Shown: positions 46,200-56,997, numbered from the stretch's first letter. The stretch: DNA of 64,000 nt from Protopterus annectens (GCF_019279795.1 NC_056733.1:1421393552-1421457551); one strand, 5' to 3'. The notes: generated by a model not told the origin, from the sequence alone. Numbers and translations are program-made.

Positions 46200-47863
46200 T
46201 GTGACGACCCACCACTGGACCAGTAATCAAGGAGCCTCAATCCTCATCACTGGCAACAGTGGAGGACGTTGACTGAAAGGATAACAGGTACACACACTAT
46301 TTGCAGATGCAGCTCTCTGCATCAAGTGCAGTTTCCCTTAAGATCACACACAGACCACAGTCTGTCCAGGGCTAGTTTTTCACTCTTTCTCTAGATCCCC
46401 AATAAGACTCCCCACTGGCACAGCTATAGAGCTGAGATCTCAGCTGAGTGACCAAGCTAAGACCTCCAGCACCCTCTTTGTCCAACCAGTGCTTCGTGTC
46501 CCTGCCCAAGTAGCTGACACACAGACACACTCTTTGAGATTTGATTTGCACACAAACACACACACACCTGGGAAAAGTTGGCACAGGTTTACTAGCTATG
46601 CCACTAGTCAACTCCTTATCAACTACTTTATGGCCCTTAACAAAGGGTGTCCACTCTTACTGTGCAATATTAATATTAACACAAATGGTAGTTTGACCAA
46701 GAGCAAGGCTATTAGGAGTGGCTCACACAGTGTCACCAAAGAAATATGCAAGTACTCTCAAAACTAAATATCTCTGCACAGATCAGCCACAATGAAAGGT
46801 TTAAATATATTTAAAAATAAATAATAAAAGAACAAGACAATAATAAAAATATATTCACAATGACATCAGAGTTCAAAACCACAGGAAATATTTAAAACAA
46901 CATTGCAGGTCAGCCTCAAATAAATAAAGAAAAATATCTAAACTAAGCTTCAATATATTCCTAATTGAATCTAACAGAAGTACTATAACCTAAAAATGTA
47001 CTATTAGAGCTAGGCAGATGTGGTGAATGGATCTTCTAGTTGTTGTCAGGTCCAAGGCAGAATGCAGAATGCACTCTCTCTCTAAGAGACTTCTCAAAAT
47101 ATTATCTCAAATATTACTGCTGGGATAGCTTGCAGAATGGCATCACTTCTTGTCTTCTGATTTCTAGTCCCCAGGCCAAAACCCCCATTGCTGAAGCTGA
47201 CAGTATTTAGCATCTACCTGCAAAAAATATACAGACAAGGGCTTCTCTGCAGATCTCTGGCAGACGCTTGAAGTCATAAAACAATTGTACTTCATGCTTT
47301 CAAGATTAGTAATTAGTTCACCCTAAAGACAATACAGAAAGTTTCCTAGTACAGACATTGTGTCTCTTTCTGCATTGAAAACTGAAAGATACCATCTTTT
47401 ATTTTATTTTATTTATTTTATTTAACATTTGTTGACCGGGAATGTCCGACTAGGTTCCACAGAGCCTGTTTTCAGCGGAGGCCCGGGGAGAAATGCTCCA
47501 GATGCTTCATCTTTTATGACCTATCCATAAATAATTTAATTTCAGTTATTTTTCTGAAGTTAACCTTCTATATTCCAGTTTCCACTATTAAAATATATAC
47601 AGTTAAACAATTACAATAGTGCATGTACATTTCTGTTCTCTTTCAGTAGGGTACACTGTGGATCCATTTTAAACACAAGCATTTTACAAATACCTTTTCA
47701 AAGCACACACGTCTGTACAAGCAGTTTGATATACACATGACATACAGTTCTAATACATTTGTAACACAAGCATCTTATATAAATCATTTCAATACTCACC
47801 AATGACATATAATTATTTACAAAATTCCAGATAGCTGTGCTAGCAATGCCTCCTTTTGTTACA
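46200..47863. mobile_element. Probable solo LTR (about 1.66 kb), CTTGA target duplication
   Basis: Begins TGTGACGA and ends TTGTTACA, so the ends are TG...CA with short inverted ends (TGTGACGA and TGTAACAA). A 5 bp direct duplicate CTTGA lies at 46195-46199 and 47864-47868, as expected for Ty3/ERV-type integrases. No gag or pol sequence and no second LTR were found, hence solo. A 105 bp AAAT-tailed insert lies within it. The long length and the lack of a recognised internal promoter keep confidence moderate; orientation is unknown. Confidence 0.5.
47403..47507 (-). mobile_element. Short AAAT-tailed retroposon with 10 bp target duplication
   Basis: Starts with (TTTTA/TTTA)n and contains TTGACCGGGAATGTCC and CAGCGGAGGCCCGGGGAG, the same 3' module as at 9.66 and 11.9 kb. 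It is flanked by CATCTTTTAT at 47393-47402 and 47508-47517. Only about 105 bp were copied, an extreme 5' truncation or a SINE sharing the tail. Confidence 0.8.
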
Positions 47864-48234
47864 CTTGACTAGGACTATTTTTGGAAGGTCAGATTCTGGA
47901 AGCAAAGAAAACAAAAATGGAACCTTTCATTTAAAGATGAAGAGCTGAGCTGTGACAAAAATCCAGGTTTGATGTAATATTCTGATTGCCCATACTTAGA
48001 ACTGAGTTACTGATGGGGAATAGTATCAGACTTGTATGTTAACCGATGATGAATGCTGTAAAAATAATGATTTAAATATTTGTATTGATGAAATGAACTT
48101 TGGCATATATAGCTCGCCTCTTATTTTATTTACAGGTTCAGCTACATATTGGAAATAGGACTTTGCAACATTACGTAGCACAGGAGTATAGACACAACAG
48201 AAGATACATGTACTTGGAAGTACACTTTCATAAT

Positions 48235-50795
48235 GCATAAGCATGCATCTGGAGCTGCTAAAAGGCAGAGGAAGAGAGAAGAAGAAATGGAAGCCAAAAT
48301 ACAGATGGCATTCATGCAGTTTTTTTTGGAGTCAGCAGTCTTTAGTGTCTTCCAGTGCGCATGAGCTGCAGCCAGAGTCTGATGCATCGGCAACTTGCTC
48401 CACCAGTGAAGGATCTGAATCCATTGCAACTGTAAAAATGGCAGGTTCGAGCACTGCCGTGCAGCACAGTGTGACCAGCCAAGAACTCTTTGAAAGTATC
48501 AGCACCATACCTGCTAGGCATGAAGCTGCCACTGACAAGTGAGCAAATACAAGATACTAAGAGTCCACAGAAAACTACCTTTTTTATATCAAGACTACCA
48601 GCAACTTCTGAGAAACTAATGGAAGATGTTATGATTAGCTAATCTCATGATCCTGTTGAGTGGGATACTGTCCCAGAAAACATCGGGGAATACTTCTCTC
48701 ACAATAGAATACAAAATACATCCTCAAATTTCTCTTCCTCAAAAATGATATATGCTCCTGGTGCGAGGTATTTCAGCCTTGAACTGTATACTAGGAGAAA
48801 AAGCAGTGATGAAGCTATTCCCCGTAATTGACTATCTACTCACCATCAAAAGAAACTGTGTTCTGTGTGCCTCGTAAACTGTACTGTACTTTGCCTCATG
48901 CTTTTGCTACATCAGGCTTTGATGACTGGAAGAATGCAGCAGCAAGGTTTTATGAACATGAAATTCTGCTGATCACCACAAATGTATCTTCAGATTTAAG
49001 GAAAGGCACATCATCAAAGCCAGATAGACTGCACTCTTGTGGAAAAAGTAGCTCATGAACAGATACTGAGAAGAATTTTTAAGATGGCTTGTTGCAATTG
49101 TAAAGTTCCTTGCTGAATATGATCTACCATTTAGAGAGACCAATGACCTGTTTGGTTCCACACAGGATGGACATCTTCTGTGTTGTCTTGAATTCCTCTC
49201 TCAGTTTGATCCCTTTCTTGATGAACACATTAGAAAGTATGGATGTGCAGGAAGAGGGGTTAGCAGCTACATGTCCTCAACTACAGCCAGGAATCTATAG
49301 AGGTAATGGGAGCCAAGATTGTGGACACAACAGTCCTGGAAGTCGGAGGTCAAGTATTTTGCTTTTGTTGACTCAACATCTGATCTCAGACACACTGACC
49401 AGCTAGCAATTGTTATATGGTATGTCAAGAAAGATGGGCCTGTGGAAAGAGTCCCGAGATTTGTTCATCTTCACTCTCATACAGCAGAACACCTGGAAAG
49501 GACAGTTTGTCACTGCTATCTGATAAAAATATCGACAGTCACAACTGCTGAGGCCACAGCTATAATAATGCTAGCAACATGTCTGGTAAGTAACACTGAG
49601 TCTAGCCTGTAAGCCAGTGTAGCAATCCACTTGCAGGACTACATACCTTGCTCAGCACAATCACTAAATCTGGTGGGAACATGGCTGCAGAGTCTAGTGT
49701 AAAAGCTGTGTCATTTTTTAATCTTTTGGAATGTGTTTACAGATTTTTCTCAAGTTCAATCCACAGGTGGGAAATTCTGAATCATCATCTTAAGAATGTT
49801 CCTAGAAATCTTTCTGTAAAGCCACTATCTTCAACTAGACTGGCTGCTCATTGTAATGCAAGAAAAGCATTGTGGAGAGGTTTCATTTATGTCACTGAAG
49901 CAGTCGGGTTGTTGCAGAGGTCTACTAATGAACAAGCAGGTGTGCGACATGAAGCAAACGTTGTGGCAGACCAGCTAAATACTTTTAAAAATGTTCTTGT
50001 TGTTTGAGGAAATGTACTGGAGAGACTGCAAGCAGCAAGAAAGAATTTACAAAACATGAAAATCTCTCTTGATGAAGTGGTTACTTTACAGCTTGCTAAC
50101 TGAATATTTACAAAAAATTGGAGCTTCATTTGATTCCTATGAAAGGGAAGCCAAATAAATGAATACCAACCACAGTTATGCAGCTATAGGAAGATGCACA
50201 AGGAAACCAAAACTATTCCACGATGAAGCACAAACCAGTAAACAAGAGTTGTCTGTAAGAGACAAATTCATCTTTGAGACATTTAATATAATTACAGATA
50301 GTCTAACTGTGAAATTAAAAAAAAAAAAAAAAAAAAAACAGTCCTAGGAAGTACTTCATCACCGCTTTAGAATTTTCAACTTTGAAATTTCCAAAGATAC
50401 ACAATGAATTATGCAGCTGTGCAAAAAGCTTACAAAATAATACGCAGATGATCTGGGAGACTGTTTCACAGAAAAATTCTTGCAGTTCTCCTCTTTAATC
50501 CCACAGACTTGCAAACACAGCCCTGCTTAAATGAGACAGTATATTAACCATAACTAACAGGAAACATTCCCCGGTGTTGAAACTGTGCTCTGTGTATGCC
50601 TGTGCCAATGCCAGTGGGGAGAGGTCTTTCTCTTGTTTAAAAAGGATAAAAAGTGAAAGAGAATCCATGGGCCAAGAATGGTTATCTGCTTTATCTTTGT
50701 TAGCAGTGGAATCGGCTTTGGTCAAACAGATGGAGACTGACGATCTTGTGAATGCTTTTTCAAAGAGAAAATCATGTAAAGATAAACTGTAAACC
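48235..50795 (+). pseudogene. hAT transposase relic (TTF-finger / DUF4371 type)
   Basis: In order on the plus strand: a basic start HKHASGAAKRQRKREEE (48235-48300), then the TTF-type finger region with DPVEWDTVPENIGEYF (about 48650). YSPSKETVFCVPRKLY and FDDWKNAAARFYEHE follow (48830-48970). The DUF4371-like part has FAFVDSTSDLRHTDQL and PVERVPRF (49355-49470), then STHRWE-like SSSIHRWEILNHHL and LSSTRLAAHCNARKAL (49740-49880). The C-terminal dimerisation block is ASGERSFSCLKRIKS followed by LALLAVE-like SALSLLAVESALVK (50600-50740). Many stops and shifts break it. Such sequences resemble domesticated ZMYM-type proteins, but decay here argues against a host gene. Element ends were not found. 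Confidence 0.85.
50314..50339. repeat. Poly-A tract inside the hAT relic
   Basis: A run of more than 20 A between the DUF4371 and dimerisation parts, probably slippage in a Lys-coding stretch. Confidence 0.85.
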
Positions 50796-51069
50796 TTGTG
50801 TTCAACATTGCACATTTCACCAAGTTAAGCATAACTTAGCATTGCCTTACACTACTAGCCTTGCCTTTATGTATAACCTTGAGTTTCCTTCCAAAATGTT
50901 TAACTTTTCAATTCATTCCAAATGTGAAGAAAATTCATTCCAAACTTTTCTCCTCACATGGTGATGCTGCTATAGTATCTTTCATGTTTGAAGTAATATT
51001 AAACTGTAATATATATGAATTCCTTGTGAGGAATTACAGTCCACAGATTATATGAACCTACTGCATTTG

Positions 51070-51560
51070 CAGCCAGATAAAGCTAAGTGGCAATTTTAGA
51101 TGTACACAGGGTCATTTTATTTTCTATATATATTACACCTTGTAATTTGCAGACATCTCAGGGTCCTTTTTCTAATTTGGCTAATATGCATTGTTAAATA
51201 CAGTCGGACATTTTTTGACTAGGTATGTTTAGAATATTTTGAGCAAAGTGTAGTTTACATTTTTACCTCTTGATGTGTTTAGTATGTCAACTGTCCTGGA
51301 GACTGTAGCCAGATAAAGCTAGCTGTGATTTCAGGTGTACACAGGGTCATTTTATTTTCAATATTGCACACACTAACATGAATTAAGTGTAATTTGCAGT
51401 AATTTCAGGGTCATTTTTCTCATTTGGCAACTATTCTGTACATTGTTTACTGTTTACATTATTTTACTCAGTGTATGTTTAGGATATTTTGCATAAAAAT
51501 GTTTGTTCAGTATTGCAAGTTTACATTTTTACGTCATGATGTGTTTAGTATGTCAAATCT
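51070..51560 (+). repeat. Tandem duplication, period about 236 bp
   Basis: The two units share gccagataaagcta, tgtacacagggtcattttat, tgtaatttgcag, gtatgtttag.atattttg and gtgtttagtatgtcaa, with a partial third near 51600. It lies just downstream of the hAT relic and may be its 3' non-coding region. Confidence 0.8.
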
Positions 51561-51660
51561 CGCACAAAGAATGTGTTCAATATTGCCAGCTTGCTTCTTG
51601 GTGTGTTTTTAGAATGTCAAATCTTGCACAATGTTTTGTGTTAGCACTTAAGTAGTGCTA

Positions 51661-52355
51661 TTGGCATTCTTGTTTAGAATGTTAAACTTTGCAAGTAGTA
51701 TGATGCAATGTACATATATAACCTAACTACAGTCCTCTGCGGGGTTCTCCTCCATTTACTATCGTGACTTGAACATGGCCGGAAAATGTGGAGGTCAAAA
51801 AACTTTATTTTCATATGTGAGGCACAAATATTCCATGGGAAAACTACAAAGACAAGCACTGCATGGGTGTGCAACACTAATTGGGAAATTCACTTTGCAT
51901 GGCTATTATGCCTTACACATTGTCTGAAATGAATCCCTCCACAATTTATAGAGACCCTCATTAGTGCTTCCCTATAAACTATTTAACTGTGAATCCCAAC
52001 ATATGTGACTTTTTATTCAGTGCCAAGCCAGATGCACTTCAATGCAGGTCTCAACCTCAAGGAAAGTAAGGCTTGCTGTTGCTTATGCTCAGTGCCTAGG
52101 GCCCCATACGATCATGATCCTTCTCTGGGCCTAAGCCATGGGTGTTACGTACAGCCTGGCTGCAAAAGAAGTACAGCACACACTCACTCTTTTTAGTGCC
52201 CAAACTGAAATGAAAGGAGTACTGAATCAACAAGTGCTCTTGAGGGAGGCCATAAGAGCTTAAATCTCAACAGTAACATAATATAATAAAAAAAGTAAAA
52301 TAGGTAACTGTTATAATATGCTCCAAGATTTACAAAAAAAAAGATCAAAGTATAG
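51661..52355. other. No recognisable gene
   Basis: Unassigned AT-rich DNA between the hAT relic and the Penelope-like element. Confidence 0.5.
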
Positions 52356-52388
52356 CAAATAGCAGCAAACATTGCACATATAAAATTT
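52356..52388 (-). repeat. 33 bp perfect inverted flap of the Penelope-like element
   Basis: Exact reverse complement of 52611-52643 (core cagcaaacattgcacat). It directly precedes the truncated left edge at 52389. Short inverted pieces at the truncated edge are a known by-product of Penelope-like integration. Confidence 0.9.
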
Positions 52389-53106
52389 CCTATTTTCAGT
52401 ATTGGATAATATTAATAATGGTATATTTATTGGCCACAAAAAATTGATGTTGGAATGGAAGGAATCTATCTGGCAAGTTTATTTAGGGGCGGATAGAAAG
52501 CCAGGTCTTAATGAGACCATCAATATAAAATGTTTTTTGGAAATGGGAAATTAATTAACAAATTAACTACATATACATATAAAACCAATACATAGTTTTT
52601 ATTCTTAATGAAATTTTATATGTGCAATGTTTGCTGCTATTTGATGTTATTTTTAGTGTTAGTTTTTTAAATATGAGCTAGGAATACATTTTCATCATAT
52701 GTCCTTTTATGTGTTTATTCCCTATTAGTATGACTACTCATATCTCAGTATTGTGTTTTTAACTGTGATTTTCATATGTATTTTTTATATGTATTTTATA
52801 TATTATATTATATATATTTTATACTTTCCTTATTTATTTATTGTATTATCATTAAAGATATTTATGATTAGAAATGAATTGAAGTTACAAAGTTATAGGG
52901 GCTACTGAATTAAATACTATCACAAGAATTCTGTGTATGTATAAATGTTACCTTATTCAAGTTTCAACACATGCTTTATAAGGATAGGTTTGGTTTGCCC
53001 TTAAATGATTCAAATGAGATGGATTTTAACTAATTAATCAATTAACTTGATTTGATTGTACTAATGAACTTCTTCCCTTATGTATATAAGCTGCCTAATC
53101 TCAAAT

Positions 53107-53161
53107 GCTAGTGTTGAAGTTTGAAAAAGCCCTATGGTGAAAGCGCTTACTGTTTGCTAGC
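53107..53161 (+). ncRNA. Degenerate hammerhead-like motif
   Basis: GCTAG at 53107-53111 pairs with CTAGC at 53157-53161, closing a loop that contains TTGAAAA, a short GCC/GGT hairpin, then GAA and AGCGCT. It has the same layout as the motif at 53561. Compared with the conserved CUGAUGA core, the first C is U and the key G8 is A, so activity is doubtful. It lies in the segment missing from the right terminal repeat. Confidence 0.45.
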
Positions 53162-53560
53162 TCAAATAAATATTTCGTTTGGATTATATGTGCAGCGTGG
53201 TTACTGGACTGGAAAAGTGTGAACTTTTGTTTCTACTGGGTTGAATAACCTTTCAGTGCCTTTGGAACGCTATTTTTATTGAGTTGAATAACTCTTTTGT
53301 GTGCCTTTGGAAAAGTCATTTTACTGAGGTCATTTCGCTCCAGTTTGTTGTCTTTACATATTAACACTTGTTTTGAAACCAGGAGCGTTCATCTCTTAAC
53401 AGGAGTTTTTTACGTTGTTTTTACCAATTATTGTTATTTTTATGTGTATTTTTTAAGTAAGTGCTTTTAGAGCTATACATACATTGTATCTTTAAATTTT
53501 GATTAATTGATTAATTAATTAAGTACTTTTCAGTATTTAAGTTGGTTTAGAGGATGGTGT

Positions 53561-53618
53561 AGTTGTTTCTGAAGAAGTTCACTGGAATATTAAAGTGGAT
53601 GAAAGCGCTAAAACAACT
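53561..53618 (+). ncRNA. Type I hammerhead ribozyme candidate (left repeat)
   Basis: Stem I pairs AGTTGTTT (53561-53568) with AAACAACT (53611-53618), 8 bp. The core is CTGAAGA (53569-53575), equal to CUGAUGA except at position 7, which tolerates change. Stem II pairs A53576 and TTCACT (53578-53583) with AGTGGA and T53600, leaving one bulged G. GAA (53601-53603) follows, then a minimal stem III, AGCGCT (53604-53609), and A53610 as the cleavage-site base, with cutting expected between 53610 and 53611. Very short stem III is the form reported for Penelope-like hammerheads, which probably act as dimers. Folded by eye only. Confidence 0.7.
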
Positions 53619-53749
53619 GCTTGATGTCTCATACTTTATACTGCATTGGACTGAATTCGCTGGTTTGGTGTTTTTTTACTTGGTTGCTTGGTTCTTGACA
53701 TTTTGTTACTTGTTTCAACAACTGGCGTATTCTTACCAAGCTATTCAGT

Positions 53750-54358
53750 ATGTCACAAGATGCCTTAATGGATTTGTCAATCCATCCGATACCTGAGGGC
53801 TTTGCCCAGTTCTCTGAACACATTACTGCTGTCATTAAGACAGCTATCCAGAAAGAAATTGTAAAGGTTTCGCAACCCGTTGGCTCTACAGTTGGCGGGG
53901 ATATTCAAAATACGAACATGCGTAATCGACAGGACAACGCCAATACACAGGATAACGGAAGTGAAGGAGGTTCGGATGAATGACCTTTCGTTGGTCCGTA
54001 TAGTGTAATGGATTACATCTTAAAAGAGTCCGTCAATCCTTTTTTAGATATTCGAGAAGGGGACATTGTTATACCAGCAAGTACTGGAGCTGACTCTGAG
54101 TTTCAGAGTCAAAAAAACTGTAAGCTTAAAATTTACGAACTGGAAAAGCTTACTTTTAGGTACGTAACCCTTGACATTGAAATCTGTTATCTGTCTGAAT
54201 GTATCAAGTGGAAATGTGTTCCGCAGGGGTTACGTTTTAATCGTTTTCCTAATTCAGTTAATGCTGGAGATGAATTTTTTACTGAATTGATGGACTTGTT
54301 TAACGATTTTGGGGTAGAATGCTTACCATGCTTGTTGGACATTACGCTAAACAATTAA
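53750..54358 (+). pseudogene. Penelope-like N-terminal coding region
   Basis: One reading frame from ATG 53750, broken by TGA at 53981-53983. The next ORF in the same frame (54008-54358) continues without another stop. It contains EFTELMDLFNDF-like text (FFTELMDLFNDFG) near its end and IKWKCVPQGLRF, resembling the start of Neptune/Poseidon-type proteins (IKWKR.PRGLR). At about 54330 the coding sense moves into the next frame, where LVGHYAKQLKDV continues the family pattern. One stop and one shift therefore separate this part from the main ORF. Confidence 0.75.
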
Positions 54359-56997
54359 AAGATGTTAAGTCGCAGATGACTGATTTAGATGGGAAAATCA
54401 AGAATTTTTCTTGTTTTCCAACGCTAACTAATTTATATGCTGGTATTACAGCGAGAGCGGAGAGACGGAGAGCAACGATAGTTGCTAGAAAACAAAAGAA
54501 ATTCAAAAGAGACATTTCAGCATACGCGAATAACACAGCATATAGTTTGAACTCTAATTTTGGAACAGAAAATAGTCGTTTTTTTAATAAGAACAATAAT
54601 GATTATATTAATTGTAATAGTGACAGTAGAACTGTGCAAATTTCTAATGCATCTGACAATGGGTCTAATAATGGTGGGGGTGGGGGGTGTATAAATGTTA
54701 ATTCATCTAACAATAGCAACTGTGAAAATTGTGGAATTTCAGTTAATGATGGTGACAATTCTAGTCCTGATCTCAACACTAATAGGAACAATAATGATAA
54801 TAATAATGGTGAAGGGGCTTCTAATGGAGCGCCTTTTTTTAGTCGACAAGCAAGGGAACAAGCGGACACCTACTTGGTCGAAGGTGGTCCAGAACAAACC
54901 GAAAGGCAGGCTGAGGAACAGGAAGAGGTGGTAGATGGGACAGAAGTGAACAATTATGAAATACAAGTACACAACTTGTGCCATCTTATCATTCCAGATT
55001 CATTAACTAGCCTACTACGTAAAGGTTTTTCTTTTATACCTTCCCATAATTTCAATGTAGCTAGGACTATTATAGATTTCAGGTTGACACTTCGAAAATT
55101 AAATCTGAAATATATATTAAAAGACATTGGTTGGAATTCGGTGTACAATGGCCCTAAAAAAGCAAGTACATACAATCCTCCCCTTGTAGGGACCATTAAA
55201 GTTTTTCAAAATATATGTGAAGAAGCTATTAGGAATATACCGAAAAGTCATGAAAATAACAATTTAAATGGTTTGGAAGTTTTGGCTTTAAAAGAACTTA
55301 AGGAAAATAATGAGATAAGAGTGATGAAGGCAGATAAGGGGGGTAAAATAGTTATTATGGATAACAAACAGTACATTGAAAGTATTGAAAATTTGTTGAT
55401 TGATGTAAAAACGTATTGTAGGGTAAATAGTCAGGATATTCAAAGAAGTTACACTAGTTTAGACATTTGTCTTTTTGACATGTTTAGTCAGGGTGAAATT
55501 GATTATACAACATATAATTTTTTGCAAGTTGAATTTCCACGGCTGGGATGTATGTTTGGAATTCCCAAATTACAGAAAGATCTATTAAAACCCCCATTTA
55601 GGCCTATCATATCTGCAGCAAAGTCAAAAACAGAAAACATTTCTATATGGCTTGATTATATTCTCAATCCAATAGTACAGGCTTCCAAATATTATTTAAA
55701 GGATTCCTGGAATTTATTAGAACAACTTAGGGAATTTAAACCTAATACAACTGAATTTGTTGTGGCATCATTGGACGTGCAGTCTTTATACACTTGTATA
55801 GACTGTGATATAGGTGTGGAATATTTAAGGCAATATTTAGTTAGATCTACTAATTTTGATAACAACAAAGTTAATACTATATGTACTCTGATGGAGCTCA
55901 TTTTGGACAATAATTTTTTTCGGTTCAACAACCATTTGTACAAACAAGTGTCCGGTGTGGCAATGGGAGCAAGGGTAGCACCAGCATTTGCTAATTTAAC
56001 CATGGCCCACTGGGAAAATAATTATCTGGAGAATTGTGACATGTATAAAGAAAATGTCATTTTTTATAAACGTTATTTAGATGATTTATTTTTTCTATGG
56101 AAGGGTACTTTAGAGGATTTTGGTAAATTTGTTCATTATCTCAATAGTACCACTACTTTTCTAAAGTTCTCTGTGGGTGCTTATGGTACTAGTATTAACT
56201 TTCTAGATGTGGATTTGAGTTATGATTGTTTGACCAAGAAGTTTTCTAGTAAGATATATAGAAAATCCACATTTGCTAATCAATATCTACATAAAGAAAG
56301 TTTACACCCTTTCCACATGAAAAAAGGTGTGGTTAAAGGTCAGTATATTCGGCTGAGTAGACTAACCTCAGAAAATAATATTTTTCTTACAGAGATGGTT
56401 ACCGTAAGAAAGTTCTTTCTCAACAGAGGTTACCAAAATTCCTGGTTAAAATCCATAGAAAGGGAAGTAAAATCACTTCGTAATAACAAATCAGCCCCTA
56501 TTTTGACAGTTAGTCTAGAAATTAATAAATCTAGTATTGACACAGTAGACGAGCTACATAGTGCCTTTATGTTACCCATTTGTAATGAAATGTGGATTAT
56601 CAAAAATATTATAGTAGAAAATTGGAAAATAGTATTAGGTAACCAGGATTTGGCTAAAATTATAGGAATGAGACCTAATTTCATCTACAAAAGGGTGGTT
56701 AACATTAAAAGTATTTTAGAGAGAAATTCCAGTTCCAATAGAAACATTAGTGACATTGTCAGTACTAGAGGGACGTTTTCCTGTCAAAACTGTAGACAAT
56801 GTAGATATATAAGCAATTGTTCTTCAGTTCATTTTGTACATTTACATATGACCCATTGGTCTAAGATGTATTATACTTGTAATTCCACCATGGTCATTTA
56901 TGTAGCTCAATGTCAAACGTGTCCAAGTTACTACATAGGAATGACCACTAGAGCCCTTAAGGTAACATTTATTAGCTATCAAAAAGAAGGATTCTAA
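54319..56997 (+). CDS. Penelope-like reverse transcriptase with GIY-YIG endonuclease
   Basis: An 892-residue frame. Residues about 1-30 carry HYAKQLKDVKSQM, continued from the previous frame. Residues about 70-165 are rich in Asn, Ser and Gly (low complexity). KADKGGKIVIMDN (about 336) is a Penelope-family signature. RT blocks are LDVQSLYTCID (about 485), VSGVAMGARVAPAFANL (about 545) and the catalytic YLDDLFFLW (about 585). A Cys cluster (CQNCRQCRYISNC, about 823) precedes the GIY-YIG domain (MVIYVAQCQTC..YYIGMTTRALK, about 862-885). The frame then shifts at about 56962, and the downstream part follows in another frame to 57211. The RT is intact, but the endonuclease is cut. Confidence 0.93.
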   Translation: MLTMLVGHYAKQLKDVKSQMTDLDGKIKNFSCFPTLTNLYAGITARAERRRATIVARKQKKFKRDISAYANNTAYSLNSNFGTENSRFFNKNNNDYINCNSDSRTVQISNASDNGSNNGGGGGCINVNSSNNSNCENCGISVNDGDNSSPDLNTNRNNNDNNNGEGASNGAPFFSRQAREQADTYLVEGGPEQTERQAEEQEEVVDGTEVNNYEIQVHNLCHLIIPDSLTSLLRKGFSFIPSHNFNVARTIIDFRLTLRKLNLKYILKDIGWNSVYNGPKKASTYNPPLVGTIKVFQNICEEAIRNIPKSHENNNLNGLEVLALKELKENNEIRVMKADKGGKIVIMDNKQYIESIENLLIDVKTYCRVNSQDIQRSYTSLDICLFDMFSQGEIDYTTYNFLQVEFPRLGCMFGIPKLQKDLLKPPFRPIISAAKSKTENISIWLDYILNPIVQASKYYLKDSWNLLEQLREFKPNTTEFVVASLDVQSLYTCIDCDIGVEYLRQYLVRSTNFDNNKVNTICTLMELILDNNFFRFNNHLYKQVSGVAMGARVAPAFANLTMAHWENNYLENCDMYKENVIFYKRYLDDLFFLWKGTLEDFGKFVHYLNSTTTFLKFSVGAYGTSINFLDVDLSYDCLTKKFSSKIYRKSTFANQYLHKESLHPFHMKKGVVKGQYIRLSRLTSENNIFLTEMVTVRKFFLNRGYQNSWLKSIEREVKSLRNNKSAPILTVSLEINKSSIDTVDELHSAFMLPICNEMWIIKNIIVENWKIVLGNQDLAKIIGMRPNFIYKRVVNIKSILERNSSSNRNISDIVSTRGTFSCQNCRQCRYISNCSSVHFVHLHMTHWSKMYYTCNSTMVIYVAQCQTCPSYYIGMTTRALKVTFISYQKEGF

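Larger units (their letters stand above)
52389..53677 (+). repeat. Left terminal repeat (pLTR) of the Penelope-like element
   Basis: Holds, in order, the C-terminal coding remnant (matching GADRKPGLNETI in the right copy), the 3' UTR, a 778 bp segment unique to this side, and the 5' UTR repeat block with a hammerhead-like fold. Matches to the right repeat run 52389-52651 with 57046-57308 and 53430-53677 with 57321-57567. Confidence 0.88.

Noticed and set aside
48235..50795. Host ZMYM-like zinc-finger gene
   Set aside because: Numerous stops and frameshifts, no splice-bounded exons; better explained as a hAT relic.
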